The notes below the pieces were generated by a model, which was not told where the DNA came from, searched no databases, and saw nothing but the letters and a program-made list of their open reading frames with translations. From NCBI RefSeq assembly GCF_006542375.1, contig NZ_CP038143.1, forward strand, positions 806,001 to 870,000: DNA of 64,000 nucleotides. The letters are read 5' to 3'. The stretch's first letter is position 1. Each line of letters begins with the position of its first letter. The DNA comes from Oecophyllibacter saccharovorans. GTDB lineage: Bacteria; Pseudomonadota; Alphaproteobacteria; Acetobacterales; Acetobacteraceae. This document shows positions 59,807 to 64,000 of this stretch, piece after piece. Made by a program: the position numbers and the translations under genes.

Positions 59807-60740
59807 AAAGAGGCAGGGCCGCACAAAAGCCGCTCCCCGGCGGCACCTTGCCCTCCTGGGGAGCGCCTTGCTTGCAGCCGCTCTCTGGACCGGCGACGCT
59901 CATGCCCGGGAACTGCCAGTTGGCACCCTGGTCGCGCTGGGCAGTTCCTATGCCGCTGGCGATGGCGTGGGGAAAATGGATCCCGCACGCCGCTCCTGCC
60001 GGAACTCGTTTTCCAGTGCTGCGCGTCAGCTGGCGCATGACCTCTCCCTGGAAATGGTCGATGCCAGCTGCGCGGGCGCCAGCACGGCCGATATCCTCAC
60101 CCGCGCCCATCGCGGTTTCGGCCCGCAGATCGAAGCCGTGAACAGTGGCACAAGGGTAGTTTACCTGACCGTGGGCGGCAATGACGCAGCCTATATCGGC
60201 AATCTGTTCGCCTGGAGCTGCCGCGCGCAACGCAGCGCCCTGCAACCGACTCCGAAACCTTGCCACCGACCCCGCCGACTCGTCCCTGCCCTTGCCACAA
60301 GACCTGGGCGTGACCTGGCCTCCACGGCAGCGCGTCTGGCCCGGCTGCCGCAACGCCTGCAGGACGTCCTGGCGGCCATTCACAGCCGTGCGCCTTTAGC
60401 GCGCATTCTGGTGGTAGGCTATCTCCCGGTCGTGCCGCCAGGCCCCTTGTGCCCAGCTGTGCCGCTGAACACGCAGGATGCCGAACGGGCCCGCCATCTG
60501 TGGCAGGGGCTGGAACAGGCAACGGAAAAAGCGGCGCATGCAGCGGGCGCGATCTATCTTTCCGGCGCGCAGGCGGGCGGCGGGCACGAGGCCTGTAGCG
60601 CCACACCTTATGTGACAGGATGGGACGCGGCTGTGCCTTATCATCCCAACCAGGCCGGCATGGACCACATCGCTTCCCTGCTCGCCCGCAGGCTCCGCCA
60701 GGACCCGGCTTTCACAGCTCCGCTTCCCGGCTCACCGTGA
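59772..60740 (+). CDS. SGNH/GDSL-family hydrolase, exported
   Basis: The product has 322 residues from ATG 59772, overlapping the RNase gene by 35 bases. A hydrophobic segment (~25-40) and an AHA site near 46 indicate secretion. SGNH blocks are GSSYAAGDG (nucleophile Ser59), the oxyanion Asn in VGGNDAAY and the C-terminal His in YHPNQAGMDHIA. Several cysteine pairs (RSCRNSF, DASCAG, SCRAQ, KPCHR, GPLCPA, EACSA) suggest disulfides in the periplasm. It resembles lipase/esterase members of the family; the substrate is unknown. It interrupts the RNase-yacG order. Confidence 0.85.
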   Translation: MKTELGTGNLSEKRQGRTKAAPRRHLALLGSALLAAALWTGDAHARELPVGTLVALGSSYAAGDGVGKMDPARRSCRNSFSSAARQLAHDLSLEMVDASCAGASTADILTRAHRGFGPQIEAVNSGTRVVYLTVGGNDAAYIGNLFAWSCRAQRSALQPTPKPCHRPRRLVPALATRPGRDLASTAARLARLPQRLQDVLAAIHSRAPLARILVVGYLPVVPPGPLCPAVPLNTQDAERARHLWQGLEQATEKAAHAAGAIYLSGAQAGGGHEACSATPYVTGWDAAVPYHPNQAGMDHIASLLARRLRQDPAFTAPLPGSP

Positions 60741-60801
60741 ACTGGCCTGCGCCGGCCGGCAGGGCTATCATGAGCGGATTCCCAACGCCCCAGGAGTCCC
60801 C

Positions 60802-61017
60802 ATGACGAAGAAACCTGCCCGCCGTCCGGCTCCGCTATGCCCTATCTGTGGAAAGAATCCCCCCACCCATGACATGCGCCCCTTCTGCTCCAAGCACTGC
60901 GCCGATGTCGACCTGGGCCGGTGGTTCGGAGGGCGCTACGGCGTTGCGTCAGAAGATCAGGAAGGCGCTGCCGAAGCTACCCTGCAGGAGATTTCCAGGC
61001 GCTTTCCCATATCGTAA
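60802..61017 (+). CDS. yacG: DNA gyrase inhibitor / zinc protein YacG
   Basis: The product has 71 residues from ATG 60802. The zinc site is CPICGKNPP with CxxC (Cys13, Cys16) and PFCSKHCADVDLGRW (Cys29, Cys33). YacG binds GyrB and blocks DNA binding in E. coli. Length is typical. It follows the SGNH hydrolase by 61 bases. Confidence 0.92.
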   Translation: MTKKPARRPAPLCPICGKNPPTHDMRPFCSKHCADVDLGRWFGGRYGVASEDQEGAAEATLQEISRRFPIS

Positions 61018-61109
61018 ACAGCTTTTGTATGGGCAGGCTTGATCGGCAGGCCGGAATAAGATAAGGATTTCCCGCACGCCGCTGTTTTTCAGCGCCAGCG
61101 TGCTTCGGT

Positions 61110-61185
61110 GCCCAAGTAGCTCAGTTGGTAGAGCATGCGACTGAAAATCGCAGTGTCGGTGGTTCGATCCCGCCCTTGGGCACCA
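61110..61185 (+). tRNA. tRNA-Phe (GAA)
   Basis: 76 bases. The acceptor stem GCCCAAG (61110-61116) pairs with CTTGGGC (61175-61181), followed by discriminator A and an encoded CCA (61183-61185). The D arm is GCTCAGTTGGTAGAGC, and the anticodon loop CTGAAAA has anticodon GAA at 61143-61145. The T arm contains GGTTCGATCC. Confidence 0.96.
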
Positions 61186-61479
61186 TTCTGATCAGCATCA
61201 GGCTCCATTTCTGATAAGCGTCAATGTTGAGCCCGCGCTGAAACCATTCCGAAAATCTTTCTGCTCTGTTTCAGGCCCCTGCTTAAGAACAGGTGCTCAT
61301 TGCCCTGCAGGCTGTGCTCTGTCATGCTCGCTCTGTCCTGTAAGCAGCATGCCCCTGCCAGCCCCTTGAAGCCGAACTGGCCCAAGGTTGACGGCGCCTC
61401 CTGAAAAAAGCGCTGCCCGGGGATATCTGCCCGACAGCAGCCACCTGACAGAATGTCAGGACAACAGGAGCAATGCCTC

Positions 61480-62358
61480 ATGGTCCAGTCTTCTCATTCT
61501 CCTTCCGCCTCCCTGCCCAGTGTGACTTTCCGCAATGGCGTCCAGGTTCCCAATCTTGGCATGGGCACCTGGAATGTCGGCGAGAATCCGGCCTTGCGGG
61601 CTGCAGAGGTGCAGGCCCTGCGCTGTGGGCTCGATGCCGGGCTGAAAGTGATCGACACCGCTGAGATGTATGGCCACGGCCGTTCCGAAAGCGTGGTGGG
61701 CGAAGCGATTGCAGGGCGGCGGGCGGAGGTTTATCTGGTCAGCAAGGTTCTCCCCTCCAATGCCAGCCGTGCCGGCGTTCTGGAATCCTGCCGGCGCTCT
61801 CTCGGCTTTCTGAAAACCGATTATCTCGACCTGTATCTGCTGCACTGGCGCAGCCCGGTCGCGCTGGAGGAAACGGTCAGCGCCTTCGAAGACCTCATGC
61901 AGATGGGGCTGATCCGTGGCTGGGGGGTTTCAAATTTCGACGTTGCCGACATGGAAGCGCTGGAGCGGGTCAGCCCTGACGCGCTGGCCAACCAGATCCT
62001 CTACAATCTCGAGGAACGCGGCACGGAGTTCGACCTGCTGGCACGCGATGCCGCCAGTGGCGTGGTGACGATGGCCTACTCTCCCCTGGGCCAGGCGGGC
62101 GCGCTGCTGCGCCAGCCTGTCCTGGTGGAAATCGCCAGCCGGCACGAAACCTCTCTCGGCCCCGCCACGCCCGCGCAGATCGCCCTGGCCTGGGTACTGC
62201 GCCAGAAAAACATGCTCGCCATTCCCAAGGCTGCAAGCGTGGCACACCAGAAACTCAATATCGCCGCCCTGCAGATCGTGCTCACGCCTCAGGACCTGGC
62301 CGCCCTTGACCGAGCCTTTCTGCCGCCGCGCCGCAAGCAGTCGCTCAGCGTCATCTGA
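61480..62358 (+). CDS. Aldo/keto reductase
   Basis: The product has 292 residues from ATG 61480, with AGGAG (61466-61470) nine bases upstream; ATG 61453 would add nine. It reduces aldehydes or ketones with NADPH. The catalytic tetrad is visible: Asp and Tyr in IDTAEMYGHG, Lys in LVSKVLPSN and His in LLHWRSP. The cofactor block is AIPKAASVAHQKLN near the C-terminus. The subfamily resembles YeaE/2,5-diketogluconate reductase-like enzymes, but the natural substrate is undefined. It precedes an SBF-type transporter by 27 bases. Confidence 0.92.
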   Translation: MVQSSHSPSASLPSVTFRNGVQVPNLGMGTWNVGENPALRAAEVQALRCGLDAGLKVIDTAEMYGHGRSESVVGEAIAGRRAEVYLVSKVLPSNASRAGVLESCRRSLGFLKTDYLDLYLLHWRSPVALEETVSAFEDLMQMGLIRGWGVSNFDVADMEALERVSPDALANQILYNLEERGTEFDLLARDAASGVVTMAYSPLGQAGALLRQPVLVEIASRHETSLGPATPAQIALAWVLRQKNMLAIPKAASVAHQKLNIAALQIVLTPQDLAALDRAFLPPRRKQSLSVI

Positions 62359-62385
62359 GTTTCCGAGCTTGCAGAAAAGCGCCAG

Positions 62386-63423
62386 ATGTTCAGACGCCTT
62401 GACCCCTTCCTGACCTGCCTGCTGGCAGCCGTGGCCCTGGCCACCGTGGTGCCCTGCCCTGCTCGCTGGCAGCCGGCACTGGCCCATCTGACGTCCGGGC
62501 TCATCATGCTGATGTTCTTCTTTCAGGGCGCCAAGCTGAAGCGCAGCGCCCTGGTGGAAAGCCTGAAGGACTGGCAGCTCCAGGGGGCCGTTCTGGCGGT
62601 CACTTTCGTCGTCTTCCCCCTGGTGGGGTTGGGGCTGTACGCCTTCTGCCACCGCTTTGCGCCCCATCTGCTGGCCCCGGCCCTGTGGACGGGCATCCTG
62701 TTCCTGTGCTGCCTGCCTTCCACCGTCCAGTCCTCCATCGCCCTTACCTCCATTGCACGCGGCAATGTCCCGGCAGTCATCTGTGCGGCCACGGCCTCCA
62801 ACATTCTCGGCATTTTCCTGACCCCCCTGCTGACGGGGCTTCTGCTGGGACCGGCCGTTTCCGGCACTGGGCACGGCGGCACATCAGCGCTTTCAACCAT
62901 TCTGGCCGTTGCGCGCGAACTTCTGGTGCCTTTTATTGCCGGACAATGCGTGCAGCGCTGGGTCGGGCCGGTCGTGGCACGCCACAAGTTCCTGCTGTCG
63001 CTGACCGATCGCAGCTCGATCATCGTCATGGTCTATGCCGCTTTCAGCTCGGCCGTCCTGCAGGGTCTGTGGCACCGCATCCCGCCGCTGGATTTTCTGA
63101 CTGTCACGGGCGTGTGTTTTGTTCTGCTGGTGATCCTGCTGCTGCTGACGGTTCTGCTGGCTCGCCTTTTGGGCGACGATCGGGCCGATACCATCGTGCT
63201 TCAGTTCTGCGGCTCCAAGAAGTCCCTGGCAACCGGCGTGCCCATGGCGAGCGTCATCTTCCCTGCAGGGGCCGGCATCATTGTCGTGCCGCTGATGATC
63301 TATCACCAGCTCCAGCTGTTCATCTGCACGCTCCTGGCGCGCCATTACGCCCGTACTTTCGCTGAGTCTCAGGCTGGCGCGGAACCGTCCAGGTTCCAGG
63401 GCACGGGCACGCCTTCCACGTAA
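62386..63423 (+). CDS. SBF-like (bile acid:sodium symporter family) transporter
   Basis: The product has 345 residues from ATG 62386. About ten hydrophobic segments are visible. The family blocks are TSGLIMLMFFFQGAKLKR, LFLCCLPSTVQSSIALTSIA (the crossover region), AATASNILGIFLTPLLTG and LQFCGSKKSLATGVPMAS. It belongs to the YfeH/SBF-like CPA group, which is linked to uptake of organic anions, though substrates are mostly unknown. Its 3' end overlaps the convergent ABC ATPase gene by 55 bases. Confidence 0.88.
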   Translation: MFRRLDPFLTCLLAAVALATVVPCPARWQPALAHLTSGLIMLMFFFQGAKLKRSALVESLKDWQLQGAVLAVTFVVFPLVGLGLYAFCHRFAPHLLAPALWTGILFLCCLPSTVQSSIALTSIARGNVPAVICAATASNILGIFLTPLLTGLLLGPAVSGTGHGGTSALSTILAVARELLVPFIAGQCVQRWVGPVVARHKFLLSLTDRSSIIVMVYAAFSSAVLQGLWHRIPPLDFLTVTGVCFVLLVILLLLTVLLARLLGDDRADTIVLQFCGSKKSLATGVPMASVIFPAGAGIIVVPLMIYHQLQLFICTLLARHYARTFAESQAGAEPSRFQGTGTPST

Positions 63424-64000
63424 CGGGGAAGGATGCCGTAAACACGGCGCAGGTTTTCAGCGGTCAGGGCAGAAGCAGGCGAGCTGAGTGCGACCAGGCG
63501 GCCCTGGTGCAGCAGGGCAATCCGGTCACAGAAGCGGGCAGCCAGCGTGAGGTCATGCAGCACGAGCACGCAGCTTCCGGCAGCGCCTGTTTTTTGGCTG
63601 TCAGGCAGCATCGGCCTGGCGCGCGTGCGGGCACGCAGAAGCTGCAGCATGTGCAGGGCCTGCGCCGGGTCCAGGGCGGCAACCGGTTCATCCGCCAGCA
63701 GAACCGGCGCTTCCGTGACAAGGGCCCGGGCCAGAACAAGCCGCGCCTTCTCTCCGCCTGACAGCGTGTTGGCCGGCTGGCGGGCCTGGGTCAGCAGACC
63801 GACCTCACTCAGGCACCGGGCAGTCAGTTCAGCTTCAGTGTTACGCGCGCGCGCGCTCCGACAAGCCAGCAACCCCAGGGAGGCGACTTCTTCCACACAC
63901 ATTCCTTCAGGCACCGTGCCGCTCTGGGGCATGTAGGCCAGAAGCCGCGTGCGTTCACGCAGGCGCCAGTCTGCCAGGTTTCTGCCAGCCAGCATAAGCG
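63369..64000 (-). CDS. ABC transporter ATPase, FecE/BtuD-like (5' end cut by window)
   Basis: A partial gene; the Walker A region lies beyond base 64000. About 209 residues are visible: Q-loop YMPQSGTVPEG, signature LSGGEKARLVLARAL, Walker B VLLADEPVAALDP and the switch His in LVLHDLTLAARFCDR. The sequence pattern matches ATPases of iron-siderophore, haem or cobalamin importers. The C-terminal tail after the switch is normal. The substrate depends on permease and binding-protein genes outside the window. Confidence 0.85.
   Translation of the reverse strand, partial: LMLAGRNLADWRLRERTRLLAYMPQSGTVPEGMCVEEVASLGLLACRSARARNTEAELTARCLSEVGLLTQARQPANTLSGGEKARLVLARALVTEAPVLLADEPVAALDPAQALHMLQLLRARTRARPMLPDSQKTGAAGSCVLVLHDLTLAARFCDRIALLHQGRLVALSSPASALTAENLRRVYGILPRYVEGVPVPWNLDGSAPA

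Noticed and set aside
61221-61481. Minus-strand open frame between tRNA-Phe and the aldo/keto reductase
   Set aside because: It overlaps the reductase start and ribosome site, has no recognisable domain and no good ribosome site.
1-64000. CRISPR arrays, prophage, transposons or rRNA
   Set aside because: No regularly spaced repeats, integrase/transposase motifs, terminal inverted repeats or rRNA-like blocks were seen.

Overview
The window reads as chromosomal DNA from an acetic acid bacterium (Acetobacteraceae, Alphaproteobacteria). Supporting signs are a pqqABCDE gene set wrapped around a two-subunit membrane PQQ polyol dehydrogenase of the SldAB type, a hopanoid-associated RND protein (HpnN), a DUF3297 protein, high G+C coding sequence, and alphaproteobacterial clusters such as infA-maf-RNase E/G-yacG. 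I cannot fix the genus. I see no prophage, IS element, CRISPR array or rRNA; the only RNA gene is one tRNA-Phe. The right edge cuts an ABC transporter ATPase gene.

Layout. 0.2-7.3 kb: two paralogous coiled-coil/beta-barrel outer-membrane proteins flank an aldehyde dehydrogenase, followed by UDP-glucose dehydrogenase. 7.4-11.1 kb: a GIN-like periplasmic protein, the MlaE/MlaF pair without an adjacent MlaD, a 70-residue protein and a Cys-rich metallothionein-like peptide. 11.1-15.5 kb: radA, bacterioferritin, a SnoaL-like/cupin pair, and bacterioferritin-associated ferredoxin (bfd) behind a 7-1-7 Fur-type palindrome. 15.5-25.2 kb: YigZ, HpnN, MntH, DUF3297, RidA, a CLC channel with CBS domains, an esterase, and DMT and LysE exporters. 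25.4-30.9 kb (minus strand): gmk, hisG, hisD and a copper-type P-ATPase, the last three joined by 4-base overlaps.

31.3-38.4 kb is the PQQ region. pqqABCD lies on plus, sldB-sldA on minus, then pqqE on plus, so the enzyme that needs the cofactor sits inside the cofactor's biosynthetic set. 38.4-42.5 kb: ribD-ribE-ribBA-ribH under an FMN riboswitch. 42.7-45.9 kb: a Gln-rich coiled-coil exported protein, an FNR-type regulator with a Cys cluster and a low-complexity insertion, a perfect FNR box, and ompW. 46.2-52.1 kb: a complete heavy-metal RND efflux operon with CzcA-type proton-relay residues. 52.1-56.4 kb: histidine phosphatase, prs, a lipoprotein and a TonB-like protein with an unusually long cytoplasmic N-terminus. 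56.8-61.2 kb: AlkA-like glycosylase, infA, maf, RNase E/G-like, an SGNH hydrolase, yacG and tRNA-Phe. 61.4-64 kb: aldo/keto reductase, an SBF-family transporter and the ABC ATPase.

Common threads are periplasmic oxidation (PQQ), metal and iron handling (Bfr/Bfd, MntH, CopA, CzcA-type RND, metallothionein-like peptide) and envelope lipid or outer-membrane functions. Many starts are supported by Shine-Dalgarno sequences, and several gene pairs overlap as ATGA. Function names rest on motif recognition by eye; no database search was run.
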